Translations under genes and position numbers: made by a program
DNA from: Chionoecetes opilio
Taxonomy: Eukaryota; Arthropoda; Malacostraca; Decapoda; Majidae
Length of the DNA: 64,000 nt
Assembly: GCA_016584305.1 (NCBI GenBank)
Contig: JACEEZ010024145.1
Span: 1-64,000, forward strand
Direction of reading: 5' to 3'
Notes under the pieces: generated by a model
The model's input: the letters and a program-made list of their open reading frames with translations, nothing else
Told to the model about the DNA's origin: nothing
The model's database searches: none
Shown here: in pieces, positions 21,951-35,199 of the stretch
How the letters are laid out: each line of letters opens with the position of its first letter
Numbering within the stretch: position 1 is the first letter of the stretch

Positions 21951-22320
21951 CTAGTCCTTCCCCGTCCTTATTAGTGGTTTTATTTTATCCAGACCTTCAC
22001 AAATCCCTTCAGATACCTCTAAAACGTAATAATAAAGTAAGGGAGAGATTAAAAAATAAAAAAATAAATTAGTAACCTAACCTAACCTGGTAAAATTGTA
22101 GTCTCTTTCCACCCTATATCTCGTTAGGAGGTTATTGGTTAGGTTGTAGTGAGGTTAGGTTAGAAATTTTATTTGGGGGCCAGGCGGGGTAATATAGGGG
22201 GAGGGGCGGTGAAGGGGGCATCTCTCCCCCACTTTATAATTACGTTTAGAGGTATCTGAAGGGATTGTGAAGGTCTGGAGAAAAAAGAAACTAATAAGGG
22301 CTGGAAAGGACTCTAGAATT
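21951..22320. repeat. Fold-back segment inside hAT copy A
   Basis: Left arm text such as CAAATCCCTTCAGATACCTC is inverted at about 22240-22270 (GAGGTATCTGAAGGGATTGT). Arms are about 95 bp. The centre has AACCTAACC and GGTTAGG motifs. Confidence 0.7.
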
Positions 22321-22659
22321 TTACCCCACATTTCATTCAGGCCCCCGCACTCCCACGTACCGGCCTATATAGGGCCTCGCACACCAAAATCGCCCCTGGC
22401 GTCTGCCATCTCTTTTTTACAATTCGAACCCTACGCACAGCATAGACCACCTAACAAAGTTTTATGTGGCGTAGGCCATTTTTTTTTTTTTTTTTTTACA
22501 ATACTTAACCCTACCGTACAGCATAGACCCCCTAAAATAAAATGTTATTTGGCGTAGGCCATTTCTTTTTTGCATCAGTAATCTAATATACTATAGGAGT
22601 AGCCGTGTGTCTGTCTGTGTGTGGTGTGGTACTGTGTGTGCATCTAGGTAGTATGTGGT

Positions 22660-22841
22660 AGTATCAGTATCTTTATTATTATCATTATGATCATTATCAA
22701 TATTATTATTATTATTATCATTTTGATTATTATTATCATTATTATCAATATTATTGTTAGTATCACTATTATTGTTATGATTATTTTATCTGAGTTATTA
22801 TTATTATTATTATAACTTATTATTATCATTAATACCATTGA

Positions 22842-22875
<34 letters not shown>

Positions 22876-22935
22876 GTTGTTTATATATATAATAGTTTCA
22901 TCATTTATTTTAATATTATTATGTTATTATTTCGA
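22660..22935. repeat. (ATT)n-rich trinucleotide block
   Basis: Irregular ATT/ATC repeats. A related block with the same flanks lies at 54300-54590. Confidence 0.9.
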
Positions 22936-23077
22936 AGGCGTAGAGCCGTAGACGGAGACACGTGAAACGCGAGTTCCTTCAAAATAGATGGTAAAGATAC
23001 GAGGGGTCAGTCTTATCTGAGGTGTGAACACACACACACACACACAACACACACACACACACACACACATACACAGT

Positions 23078-23108
<31 letters not shown>

Positions 23109-23112
23109 GGGT

Positions 23113-23390
23113 ACTCCGTGGTGTAAGGGAAGCACGCTCGGTTCACAACCCGGGTTCGATCCCCGGACGGAGCGGAAACAGATGGGTTGTTTCCTTAAAA
23201 CCCGAGCCCCTGTCCACCCAGCAGTGAATGGGTACCGGGTGTTAGCCGGGGGTTTGTGACTTGCTCTCCGGGGTGGTGGCTTCGGCCAACACAAAGCATT
23301 AAGGATGAATGATACAAATGTTGATATGGAGACGGGGCCATACGAGCGTTGCTCTGGCCCTGTAAAAATACAACTAGATGAAGATGAATA
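23113..23390 (+). mobile_element. tRNA-Val-like SINE in a CA tract
   Basis: The head (23113-23173) folds as a tRNA: acceptor CTCCGT pairs with ACGGAG, the anticodon loop is TTCACAA (CAC, Val), and the B-box is GGGTTCGATCC. The body ends in GATGAAGATGAATA after CTCTGGCCCTGTAAAAATA. It interrupts a CA repeat that is uninterrupted in the related block at 54690-54740, so it is a later insertion there. Confidence 0.8.
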
Positions 23391-23534
23391 CACACAGTCA
23401 GTCACACACACACACATCTGTGAAATAATTATATTAATAATAAAATAATAATAATAATAATTTGGATCATAATAATAATAACAATAGTGAAAATGATGAT
23501 GCCATTATTAACCATAATAATAGTAGATTAAGAC

Positions 23535-23573
<39 letters not shown>

Positions 23574-24249
23574 TAATGAAAATTTTATCTAAGCTAGATT
23601 TGTATAGTGACGCCTGTGTGATATGTAATGATCCATTTTCTGTGATGGTCTTGCGGGGGCACTCTTCCCTCAGGGGTAGAGGGAGGGAGGGAGGTTGTCA
23701 GAGCGTCATTGTCAGCTGAGCTGTAATCGGCCAATGATAACACGCGCATCAGATTCTGAGGCTCTGAGCCAATGAGCGTTACGCTACCATACGTGTTTCG
23801 GCAGTCCGGTCTGTTGCGAGAAAAAAACACAATACTGAAATCTAATACCGACCAAATAATATACCGATACCGGTATACCGATGCACTACCAATACCGAAA
23901 ACAAAAATACCGGTAATATCGATGCTAAAATACCGGTATTTCGGTATACCGAAAAGCGGTGCACATCCCTAAAATACAGTTACATGCAGGCTTAGCAAGC
24001 GTTCAAAATGAGAGCAAAGGCAGCACATCTATTAAGACAAGTTCTCAAACACATTATGTGTTTTATAATAAATATATTAAGAGTTAAGACATACCATAAA
24101 TTGATACTCGAGAGGAACCGTCAAGGTGGAACCGGTTCCCAGAATATTGGAATCGGTTCCCGGCCAGCCGTAGCGACGGTTCCGGAGCTGGTATACCTGC
24201 CTAGAGTACATGTACCTTAGAGTGTATGTACCTTAATAATAGAGTAGTG

Positions 24250-25029
<780 letters not shown>

Positions 25030-25032
25030 ACA

Positions 25033-25110
25033 TCAGGGGTGTGCAACCTTTTTGAACAAAGGGCCACGAGTCATGACTGTGCTTTAGATGGCCGTACTTT
25101 CCATACTACA
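25033..25110 (+). mobile_element. hAT end fragment
   Basis: CAGGGGTGTGCAACC followed by AAAGGGCCACGAG is the typical end of hAT elements. No matching right end was found, so this is a fragment. Confidence 0.5.
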
Positions 25111-25150
25111 TGCTAGTTACCAGGGTACTGGTACTGGAACAGGGTAGGTT

Positions 25151-25759
25151 CCGGTGTCGTGTGGGTAAGTGTCTGTTTATGAGGGAATGTCTGTTTACTA
25201 ACAAAGGCTAAGAAAACGGGCGTTGAGGGGAATACTTACTAATATTGACTTGATCAACAAAGGCATGTCCAGGCGTACTACGACAACAAACCCGTCTTTA
25301 TTTATCATTAAAGGGGGAGGGGGGGCACGAAGTAGAACACTCGCCGACGTCGGCGAGAATTCCTATCGGCGACAGTTATAGGTATGGTTTTTAGCATATA
25401 TGATGTAAGAGGCATTCAATTTCGTACAGAAATGTCTTCTGAGCAGGAGATGGGGGTATATACGGGTGGTTAAGACATTTCTGTACGAAATTGAATGCCT
25501 CATCATATATGCTCAAAACCATACCTATAACTGTCGCCGATAGGAATTCTCGCCGACGTCGGCGAGTGTTCCACTTCCTGCCCCCCCCCCCCCCCTCTTT
25601 AATGATAAATAAAGACGGGTTTGTTGTCGTAGTACGCCTGGACATGCCTTTGTTGACCAAGTCAATATTAGTAAGTATTCCCCTCAACACCCGTTTTCTT
25701 AGCCTTTGTTAGTAAATAGACATTCCCTCATAAACAGACACTTGCCCACACGACACCGG
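25151..25759. repeat. Long palindrome, two 288-bp arms with a 33-bp loop
   Basis: Left arm 25151-25438 and right arm 25472-25759 are reverse complements with few differences, starting CCGGTGTCGTGTGGG. Each arm contains the self-complementary TCGCCGACGTCGGCGA and a G- or C-run of differing length. No coding frame of its own is supported. A cruciform or a long hairpin RNA is possible. Confidence 0.9.
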
Positions 25760-26051
25760 GTACACAGATCCAGATCGTTCACCACACGTTAGCACTGGTA
25801 GCATGATAGTTGACTGAAGTAACTAACCACATGCCTGTGAATTAAACGAAAAAAAGAATGTTGCAGGATGTACACAAGAATGAAATATTCATTCACACCT
25901 ACGCTAATCAGAAGTTGGTATCTTTGTGTCATTTAAGCTAAGCGCACATTGAGACGCAGGGCAGCGCAGAGCAGGGCAGGAGAACATAGGGCAGCACAGG
26001 TGTGGTGCGCACATTGAGAAGCAGTCTGTCGTCCTGTGCGGTACTGTGGTC

Positions 26052-28549
26052 ATGGCTGTCGCAAAAGAAAGCTTAGAAAACCTTATTTTATCAGAGTCCG
26101 ACTCAGATAATGAGATCGAGAAATTATGCTATTGTATGACATTTTTAAAAGAAAAAGATCATTGTGGAGGAGTGCATAGATGGAAAAGAGGAATACACAC
26201 GGAGAATTTGTTTTAACTTCGGAGCTGTATGATGCTGTATGCTACATTAACTATTTTCGATTAAGCAGAGATCAGTTTGAAGATGTGCACAGTATTGTAG
26301 GAAATGACATATCTTCTGATGGATATAACGCTCAAAAACCAATCGGGAGCAGAGAAAAACTGGCTGTGTTTTTAAGGTGAGTTTGTTTTTATTTAGATGT
26401 TTTTTAAGGTACATAGGGAGTGAAGCAAAAATCCTGTAGATAAACAGTTTCCGTTTATATAGTTTATATATATAGTTATATAGTAATTCATAACAATGTC
26501 TCCATAATTTCATTTTAATAAAGAAATGTAGAAAGAAGAAATAATAGAAAAAATAATTGTAATTAGCATACTTTCAGAGATAAACAGTTTCCGTTTATGT
26601 AGGTTCATACTAATGTCACGATAATTTTATTTTAATCGAGAAATGTAGAAAGAAAAATGATAAAAAAAATACTTTTAATTAGCATATTTTTAGAGAGAGA
26701 GAGAGAGACTCAACATAGATGAACATCATAATCACACAAATGGCTTTCAAAACGTATAGTAATTTGATGGGAAATCACTGGATGAATGCTGTTGTGAACA
26801 CTGGCAAATCAGCAGTAGATGGATCAGTAGGTGTACATACACGAGTAGTAGGACCTGACAAGGAAAGAGGAATGACCTTGTAGATAAGGGGACATACCTA
26901 ATAACAATGTCTCTTCAGCGTCTGAAACTACGGAATACTTCTCTCTTGATCATGTACTATGATGCTGGTGGCCTTTTAGCCGTGGTTCCGTACATGGTCA
27001 TGAAAAAGTTATACAGGGGATCTGTTTCCTGCGGTCCTAATTTTTCCTTTCAAGTGCTCTGTTTTTGGCTCTCTCTTCATGATTTAAGATGGATTCCTTG
27101 AGCAGAACAGTGAGATCTGTTTTCTTTTTTCGAATGTCTGAAAGTTTCTTTTTCTTTATATCTTTTGAATAAGCTGAAGGGTCGACGATACTCTCACCAT
27201 CATCAGCAATAACAGCAGCATCAAAATCATGATGAACGTCACCGGGAGTCAAATTTTCACGTGAAGCAGTGGTGGGAGGTGCACTCATTTCTTCGTCTGA
27301 ACTAATATCACCTTCAAGTGTCAGTTGACTGCCGTTGTCAGTCCAAGTGACATTTGAGCTTGTCTCTCTGTTGGTCATGTATGGTACCAACAATTCCATT
27401 TGTTGCTGATATTTCCATTGCTTAATGACAACAGCACGTGATCCACTTGTACACTTTAATGTATCTTGCCTCCTGAGGACGTCACGATGACAGTTACGTA
27501 TTTTCAGCCAAGCTTCCTTTGCGGCAGCCCCTGCAATAAAACGAAACAGGCAAATGACACTCAGACACTGTAGCAAGAGAGAGAGAGAGAGAGATATTAA
27601 GGAGTTAGACAAATGTGAAATCATATTCGAGTCCAATTTTTTTTCAGATATCTGGCTACTAGAGATTCCTACAAAAGCATCGGTTATAGCTACAGAATGG
27701 GGGATCGCACCGTGTCAAATATCGTCAGCAAAGTAGCAACTGTTGTGTGGAACAACATGCAACCTCTTTATTTACCAGAACCCACACTGGAAACATGGGA
27801 GAAAGTGGCATGTGATTTTGAGAAAAAGTGGCACTTTCCACATTGTCTCGGAGCGATTGACGGAAAACATTTATGCATCCAAAAACCAACAAAGAGTGGC
27901 TCTTCATTCTTTAATTATAAGCATTCATGTTCAATTGTTTTGATGGCCACTGTTGACTCTATTCACTACAATCGACGTGGGATCGATGGGTCGGTTTAGT
28001 GATGGACATGTTTTTACCAACTCTGCACTTGGAAAAAAAATTCTAAACAAATCTTTGAACATTCCTACACCAAAGCCCCTTGAAGGTGTAGAAGGAAAAC
28101 TGCCATATATGTTTGTCGGTGATGCTGCATTTCCACTGCTAGATAATATATTGCGTCCATATCCTAAATCACAGACAAAGGACAGATTTGAGAACAAAGT
28201 ATTTAATTACAGACTGTCACGAGCAAGGCAAACAGTTGAATGTGCCTTTGGTATATTGGCTTCTCGATTCAGGGTATTCAGGCGCCCATTTACTATAAAG
28301 GTAGATACTGTTGATAACGTGGTAAAGGCGGCTTGTGTTCTTCACAACTACTTGGTAACACAAATGTCAACAGATGAACATGAGAAACTTGAGGCATTGC
28401 TCGATAACCAAATGGTAGCATTAACAAAAATTGCTTCTAGATGTACTACCTCAGCATTTCAAGTGAGAGAGAAGTTCAAACTGTACTTCTATTCAGCAAC
28501 AGAAAGTCTGCCTTGGCAAACAGAGAAAGTTCGCCAAGGAAAATATTAG
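26052..28549 (+). pseudogene. Harbinger transposase (HARBI1-like DDE), two exons, frameshifted
   Basis: Exon 1 (26052-26376) opens with ATG, shifts frame near 26180, then reads RNTHGEFVLTSELYD...REKLAVFLR up to a GTGAGT donor. Exon 2 begins at 27648 after TTTTTCAG and continues in phase as YLATRDSYKSIGYSYRMGD. The catalytic acidic residues are all present: D in LGAIDGKHL (about 27850), D in VGDAAFP (about 28120) and E in QTVECAFGILASRFRVF (about 28240). A second frameshift near 27960 separates the first D from the other two. The product would cut and paste the element together with the MADF partner. Two frameshifts make it a pseudogene unless they are sequence errors. Confidence 0.88.
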
Positions 28550-28947
28550 ATGAAGAGAGGGAGGATAAGTGGCAAAGGGTAGTGATGAAGTGGAAGAATT
28601 TATAATAATTTAGGCAGGGTATTATTTTCGTTACGTTCGTTGTGTAATACAATTTGCATCACACAGTTGTTTTCATAGAATCACCTGATAATTGCTGACT
28701 ACAATAAATAAATGCTTTATACCAAGAGCTATTTAATATTGCAATAACCTCAAAAGTCTATTATAGAAGTTCATGATAACAATTTTCATACGGCAATATA
28801 CTCACCATCTTTAAATTGTAGAGTGCGTGCAATATCACTCCATATCTCGTCTTTGTAAGATCCTTTCATGTATTCAGGATGACTAGTGTCATATAGCACT
28901 CTTTGATGGCGGACAGCCTCAATAAGTTCCTCAGTGGATGATGACAT
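27037..28947 (-). CDS. MADF-domain DNA-binding protein of the Harbinger element
   Basis: Two exons on the minus strand, 28947-28806 and 27530-27037, join in phase through a GTGAGT donor and a TTTTATTGCAG acceptor to give 211 residues. The MADF domain covers roughly residues 7-70, starting LIEAVRHQRVLYD and including YKDEIWSDIARTL, then KEAWLKIRNCHRDVLRR across the splice. The C-terminal half is acidic, then lysine-rich, ending ALERKN. In this superfamily the Myb/MADF partner binds the transposon ends and helps the transposase enter the nucleus. Exon 2 lies within the transposase intron and transposase exon 2 lies within this intron, on opposite strands. The frame is intact. Confidence 0.85.
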
Positions 28948-29204
28948 TGTGAGAACTAGTGGCAGGATGAGTGGCTGTGCCGCACGTGTGCAGGAAACTG
29001 CGTTCCAACGACTGCGTGGCGCAGGCCGACACAGGTCTGCACCTGCGCTGTGCTGCCCTGCGTGCCAACGTGCGCGCTTACATTTAAAACAGTGAGATGC
29101 AGTTTTCTACCCTGCTCTGTGCTGCGTCGCCTGTATCGCCTGCGTCTCAATGTGCGCTTAGCCTAAGTTACACACGTATTAAACCTGACTGATATGCAAC
29201 GCTC

Positions 29205-29281
<77 letters not shown>
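29205..29281. repeat. (CT)n microsatellite
   Basis: CT run just right of the Harbinger element. Confidence 0.97.
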
Positions 29282-29285
<4 letters not shown>

Positions 29286-29286
29286 G

Positions 29287-29506
29287 GCCGACTAAAAATT
29301 ATTATTAAGTCCATTTTTCACATCAGGAATATTTCATAGTCGTAAAATCACGGCTGATTTTTTTGCCGTGATTTTCACAAAAGTCGTGTTTTTTACGGAA
29401 ATAAAGCGTGGAAATGAATTATTTTTTGTGGATTAGGTGTTTTGAATGAACATTCAACATACTTATGCAAAGAAAAAATGGGTCTGGACGATTACTTTTA
29501 AGTACG
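29287..29506. repeat. Dispersed transposon fragment
   Basis: The part at 29290-29340 is the inverse of 9735-9805. The part at 29380-29500 is the inverse of 55083-55200 and ends GGTCTGGACGATTACTTTTAA. The Tc1-like copy at 29509 sits directly at its right edge. Confidence 0.65.
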
Positions 29507-29689
29507 TACAGTCACTCCACCTAAATCGCGAACACACAGGCTTCGGATCCTCTCCTTCCATTTCCTTTTCGTATTTTCCAATAAATTATCGTTCATATTC
29601 TCAAAGTCTGTACAATGCATTCCTCCTCCTTCCCCTGGGATGTTGTTAATCCCACGGGGGGGCCATCTCTCCCTCCCTCGCCATCTCTC

Positions 29690-30190
<501 letters not shown>

Positions 30191-30300
30191 TCTCAATCTG
30201 ACACTATCACACAATGAGGAATATACATACATAATGTAAAATTAAAAATACTTTAATTATAGATATTGCCAAACAATATTATTGGCTACATCATCCACAC

Positions 30301-30304
<4 letters not shown>

Positions 30305-30397
<93 letters not shown>
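30305..30397. repeat. (CA)n microsatellite
   Basis: About 46 CA units in Tc1-like copy 2. Confidence 0.98.
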
Positions 30398-30399
<2 letters not shown>

Positions 30400-30796
30400 G
30401 ATGGTCACACCTTGCTCTCAGTGTTACGAATATATTTTGCTATAGCCATTACTTTTTCCAAAAACAAAGAATGTAAATATTTTAAAAGTTACTTCATCCT
30501 GTCTGATGGAGGAAGGACCAGTTGAAGGGCTCAATGGAAGGAGGAAGGGAGGGAAAGAGGGAGGGAGGGAGGGAGCTGTTAAATTGTCATTAGCTGTTGG
30601 TGCGGGATTTAAAACTATAATTACTCATCAGGGAGCTATAAAGTCGGGAAGGTTTGAAACAGGTGTGGCTACTTAGGGGGGGTGGAGCGGGTCTCTAAGA
30701 GGAGACTGAGCGAACATTTGTAGACAAGGAAAAGATTTGAGAAATTGATGGGATTGCCTCGCCCCAAGTGCTCGCGAAGTTCATTGCGTGACTGTA

Positions 30797-31790
30797 CCAA
30801 CATAACCCAAAGATTGTTGACTACGATTTTTAAGCTCTTTCCTGGAGGGTAAAGCTGGCAATCACGTGGACAAAACTCTGGGTCAATACACAAATTTTTT
30901 TTTTTTTTTTCATTTCTATGAGCCATTTCGATACTTAGGCTTTCTCTCTTCCCATGAGTTGGAAAGAGGTTTAGGTGTTGTTTTGATAGGTTACATTCCA
31001 TGTGCAGTCCAGGCTGTGCTACTGTGTTACACATTGCAGCTTATGAGTACGTGCGTCGTAGTTTATAGTTTATTGATTAATAGGTGCTTTACAGAAAGAG
31101 ATATTCCACCGGTAGTACAAACAATGTTGGAGTGTGTTTTTGTTTAAGTTTATAGACATTGATATGATGATGTCCATAAAGAATCAAGTTGAAGTAAAAG
31201 TTATATATTACAGGATCGTTTGTAAGGTAAAGCCCCCTGCACACATTCCATAATCGAACCACGAACGCGCCAACAATGCAATGCGCAGCGCCGTTCTGGT
31301 TATGGGTCCATCGTGACCGATCGTGATGCTCGTGACGCGCTCTGCCAAGGCCACGAAAAGTTAGTGCGTGCACTAAAAAATCGAGAAGCTCCCCGATTTT
31401 TGTACCAAACGCAGCGCTATATATTGTCTACTTGGTGTGGTTCATCTATTTTCTCATTTGGTGTGATTTATATATTTCCATTTTTGGGTGATTTCCTCAT
31501 GTTATCTCCTTGGTGTAGTTTCCATATTTATGTTTTTGAGTACTTATCTCTCACATATTCTCCTTAGCGTCATTTTGGTAATCGGTTATTTCCCTCCATT
31601 TTTGTGTTCCCATTCAGCTTCATTTTTTCCCCTTACGGCACCTTATATCTCCTATGTTATGTTCATATCTCTATATCCCCTATAATACATGAGGCCATGT
31701 ACTCTATCACCGGGGGGAAATTTACTGTACTGTGTCGTAGGTAGGGTATATATAGCAACACCCTAATGGCAACTCTCCCCTTGACCTCTC
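30797..31790. other. Noncoding, with dispersed repeat copy 2 (31022-31232)
   Basis: 31022-31232 matches 9220-9456 in order (ACACATTGCAGC, CACCGGTAGTAC, TTACAGGATCGTT). The rest, AT-rich with a GC patch at 31240-31370, shows no gene that I can support. Confidence 0.65.
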
Positions 31791-31859
31791 CTATAAATAT
31801 GATTGACGCGTGACCTTCGCTCACCACCGACAGTAAAAGAACATCCCACGTTACCGACC

Positions 31860-33255
31860 ATGACCAGCATTCCCAAAGTGATAGTTCCTCTTACGGAAGG
31901 CTTCCCCTCACCTGTGGACGTGGCAGAGGAAATAGAAAAACAACTCTCCCCCCACCGAAAACTACCAATGAAGTTCCTCATGTCAGGCCAAGTACTTCTC
32001 GCACCTCAGGATACGGAGACTTTCGAGGAAATCATGGCCTTGACACACATCCCGAAGAATGGGAAACTAGTCCCACCTCACCTAAGGCCTTCCAATGCAA
32101 GCAATGGGACTACAAAAGGAATCCTGCTTCGCTACCCCCTTCTCATGCCATTATCAATCAACAAAACACCCGAAAGTCTTGACGGCTCAGAGATGCAGAA
32201 ACTGGGAAGACGACCACACAATGCAGGTGGAGATAACGGTGACCGGCTCTCTACCCAGGTGGATAGACTTAGAAAGATGGGGAACCTTCTACACGCGTCC
32301 TTACAGCCGCGAACCACTCAGGTGCTTCAAGTGCCAGAAGTTCGGGCATCACCAAGCAAACTGCACCCTGCCCGACAGATGCGGCATATGTGCGGGAGCT
32401 CACGAGACACAGACCTGCATAAGCAAACACAAGAATGGGGAAACAACGTTAGCCAGATGCCCAAACTGCAAGGAAGCACACCACGCTTGGAACAGGAGCT
32501 GCACGGCCAGACGGGAACTGGTCGACGTGCAAAGACAAGTTCAAAGGAATTGGATGGTCACCCACAGACTGGGCCTAGCGACTACCTCAACGTGGGGAAG
32601 TACGGACCCCCACAAACAAGCGCTAGCCGCAACGTCGACGTGGGGTTCCACTCCGCATCAACCAGTACCCGCCACACAAGCCAACACCGAATTCCCTGCC
32701 CTAGGGCAAGCAGCATCGTGGGCAAGGAACAGGACCCGCCCCCGAGAAAGAATTGTCGTCCCACCAAGAATGATGCCCAACCAGCGAACACCCACGCCCC
32801 AACACCCCGCCCCTGCACCAGAGATGACAACCGATCGGATAACACTGTCGAAATTGGACCTCGAGAGCATGTTCCAAACCTTCGCGGAAGCCATCGTCAC
32901 CATGCTCGGGAAACCTGTAGACACCGAGAATCTCAACGCCATGTCGAAGAAAGTCGTCAACAGCATTTCACATCGCCCCATGCCACCCAAACCTCGCACA
33001 GCGACACCCACACCTCATCCCCAGACGCCCACACCTCATCCCCAGACGCCTACGCCTCACCCCGAGACGTCCACACCTCATCCCAAGGCGCAAGCACCAT
33101 CGGACTCCATGACCAGACCAGCGGTCCAACAACACAACACATTTCCTCCTCCCGCGGCCCCGGGAGTCACTCCAGCAACAGCAACAATAGAGGCAGAGAA
33201 GAGGAGAATGGCAGCATGCGCGAGAGAGTGCAAAGGGGGGACCAAGCCAAAATAA
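31860..33255 (+). pseudogene. ORF1 (Gag-like, zinc knuckles) of an I/Loa-like LINE
   Basis: The start MTSIPKVIVPLTEGFP lies at 31860. The frame shifts once near 32160 and continues to a stop at 33255. CCHC-type zinc knuckles are clear: CFKCQKFGHHQANC, then CGICAGAHETQTC, then CPNCKEAHHAWNRSC. A proline-rich tail follows, with TPTPHPQ repeats near 33010-33080. ORF1 proteins of this kind coat the LINE RNA. ORF2 starts inside its end in another frame (ATG near 33214). One frameshift is the only visible break, so decay is slight or a sequence error. Confidence 0.82.
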
Positions 33256-35198
33256 ACATCTTAATATGGAACATAAACAGCATCAGACTTATGCGGGGTT
33301 CACACTAATCGTATTTGCTACGTCCGTCTTGCCAACGTGACGTCACCGTGACGTCACTTCCTGCTTGTGTGACCTTGAAAGACGTGCGTCTCGAGGCAAA
33401 AGAATTAGAGCCTCCAGATCTTTTGGCGGGCTGCGTGAGCGGTGGTGCCACAATTTATAGAACATTATACGTAACTAAGTTTTGCAATATCAAAATAATG
33501 CTGTTTCCAAGGTCTGATTTAAAGTATATTTATTATCAGTGATTCTGGTAGACAATATTAGTAAAGGAAGACATACATGATGTGAAAATATTGTGCCCCG
33601 CTTCTTGAAGATCGGAACAGCGGCACCGCTGCTTGATTGTAAGCTCGACCACCACCACTACCTCTGTATATTTTAATGCGTTATTTCTCGTGTTATCTAG
33701 TTCTAACCCTCTCACTAGTAGCTACTATATACCATCCTTCCTACAGCATCACGCTACGCCACCAACACCCTCTACAGGCCGTGCAATAGGTAGTAATTAT
33801 TAGTGACTTGAAAAATAGCGCCACGACTGCGATATGTGGAAACACTTGTGGACCCCGCTATACAGATTTCACTTCTAACCTTTGCAATAGACTGTTGTCA
33901 GGGGATTGTAGCGCTATATAGATAGGCCAGGGAGTGAAGGGGGATAGAGTGAAGGGAGTAATAGGTGTGTCACGGGGTACAAAAGGGAGGAAGTAAGGAA
34001 AGCAAGGAGGTTTTATACTGCAATGTTTTCTGATAAGAGCGAGCGGGAGTGATCGACCAATGAGACGAGGTAACGTCATCGTGACGTCACGGTGACGTCA
34101 CGATAACAAGACGGACGTAGCAAATACGTGAGGTGTGAACCAGGCCTTAGACATCATCAACTGATGGCTGACGCCCGCATCAACAAGAGAGATGTCATCC
34201 TCCTACAGGAAACACGGCTCCGAAAGGGGACCAACTTCAACTGTCGTGGATACAAGTCTTACCACATACCAGCGGTAGAAGGACAAACACAAGGCTGCTC
34301 CATCCTTGTGAGAAACACTATAGGAAGCAAACTTATCGACGCCCCTGTTTTTTGTGGCGAGGGAGTAGAAGTATTGGGTGTCACCCTACAACTGAAACAG
34401 GGCGCGCTTCAGGTATACAACATTTACAACGCGCCGTTTAGAACAGAGCTCGACATGAGTGAGCTATTCGCCACATGTGCGACGGATGCCTATCATCGGT
34501 GGAGATTTCAACGCTCACCATGAAATGGTTGGGAGAAACAAAAGGAACAGGAACGGCTACCACCTTGCGGAGTTGATGACCAACGTTCCCCAAGCAGTCC
34601 TCCTCAACAACGGCGAGGCTACACACATAGATGGAGGTATACTGGACCTGGCCTTCGCCTCGCAAAACATCTGCCGAGGTGCTACATGCCAGGTCCACGA
34701 ACATCTAGCCAGCGATCATTTCGCGATTGCAGTCACCCTACAATATCCCAAAATTCTGAAACCAGTCCTGCCTCCACGCTGGAACACCAAAAAAGCGGAC
34801 TGGCCGCTGTTCCAAGAAACTATTCGCCACCACCTACGCGTAACACCACAAGACGATGACACCATCGACACCATGGACCGACGGCTTACACATGCCTTTC
34901 ACAACGCCGCCGACACAGCTATCCCGCACACCAGGCCTCCCAAACATAATTTCAAAGATAGGTTGTACTACAACGAGGACGTCAAAGAATATAACCACAG
35001 AGTAAATCAGGCCAGAAAACTAAACAGACAGCACAACACCCAAATAACCAGAGACCTCCTCAGAGCAGCAATCAGAATCGCCAGGGAAGCAACAAAAAAC
35101 ATCATGACTGAGAAGTGGCTGGAATGGTGCGCTTCCATGAACGGACACACCACTCTAAGTGAACTGTGGGGAAAAATCAGGATTACATCAGGTCAGAC
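33214..35198 (+). pseudogene. ORF2 5' part (AP endonuclease) of the same LINE, interrupted
   Basis: The frame starts MRERVQRGDQAKINILIWNI, and NSIRL is broken by a MITE at 33292-34146. After it the text resumes exactly as LRHHQLMADARINK...ILLQETRL. A frameshift near 34460-34500 precedes the catalytic IIGGDFNAHH block, and SDH (HEHLASDHFAIAV) follows at about 34700. Endonuclease residues E, D, N, S, D and H are all visible. The sequence stops at about 35198 where an RTE-like LINE begins. The RT and RNase H half resumes after 37678. Confidence 0.83.
33292..34146. mobile_element. 855-bp MITE with GGTTCACAC ends, PIF/Harbinger-like
   Basis: Inverted ends of about 60 bp (GGGGTTCACACT... and ...AGGTGTGAACCAGG) share CGTATTTGCTACGTCCGTCTTG and GTGACGTCACCGTGACGTCAC in parts. 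The flanks are TTA on both sides (33289-33291 and 34147-34149). Removing one TTA and the element restores the LINE ORF2 frame across the site. A shorter relative is at 52865-53175. No coding sequence. Confidence 0.88.
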
Positions 35199-35199
35199 C

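Larger units (their letters stand above)
21275..23971. mobile_element. Non-autonomous hAT with ACCGGTAT repeats, copy A
   Basis: The left end TAGGGTTGTGCG and right end GTGCACATCCCTA are inverted and match the element that splits U4 at 49454-52090. Both ends are followed by clusters of ACCGGTAT. The 8-bp flanks (ACACAATG and AAATACAG) are not identical, so the target duplication has diverged or the ends were altered. The body holds 78-bp repeat units, a fold-back, trinucleotide arrays and a SINE. No transposase seen. Confidence 0.75.
25937..29163 (+). mobile_element. PIF/Harbinger DNA transposon, about 3.2 kb
   Basis: The ends GCTAAGCGCACATTGAGACG (left) and the inverse at 29141-29162 form terminal inverted repeats that extend imperfectly through CAGAGCAGGG. 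TAA flanks both sides (25934-25936 and 29164-29166), fitting the 3-bp TWA duplication of this superfamily. Inside are the two expected genes, a DDE transposase and a MADF DNA-binding protein. The transposase is broken, so the copy is probably not autonomous now. Confidence 0.88.

Noticed and set aside
24100..24220. GGAACCGGTTCC-type motifs as an element like the ACCGGTAT hAT
   Set aside because: A few motifs occur, but there is no second end and the unit cannot be bounded.
31240..31370. GC patch beginning AAGCCCCCTGCACACATTCC as a MITE end
   Set aside because: It resembles the 61306 element's end in style, but no inverted partner or target duplication was found.
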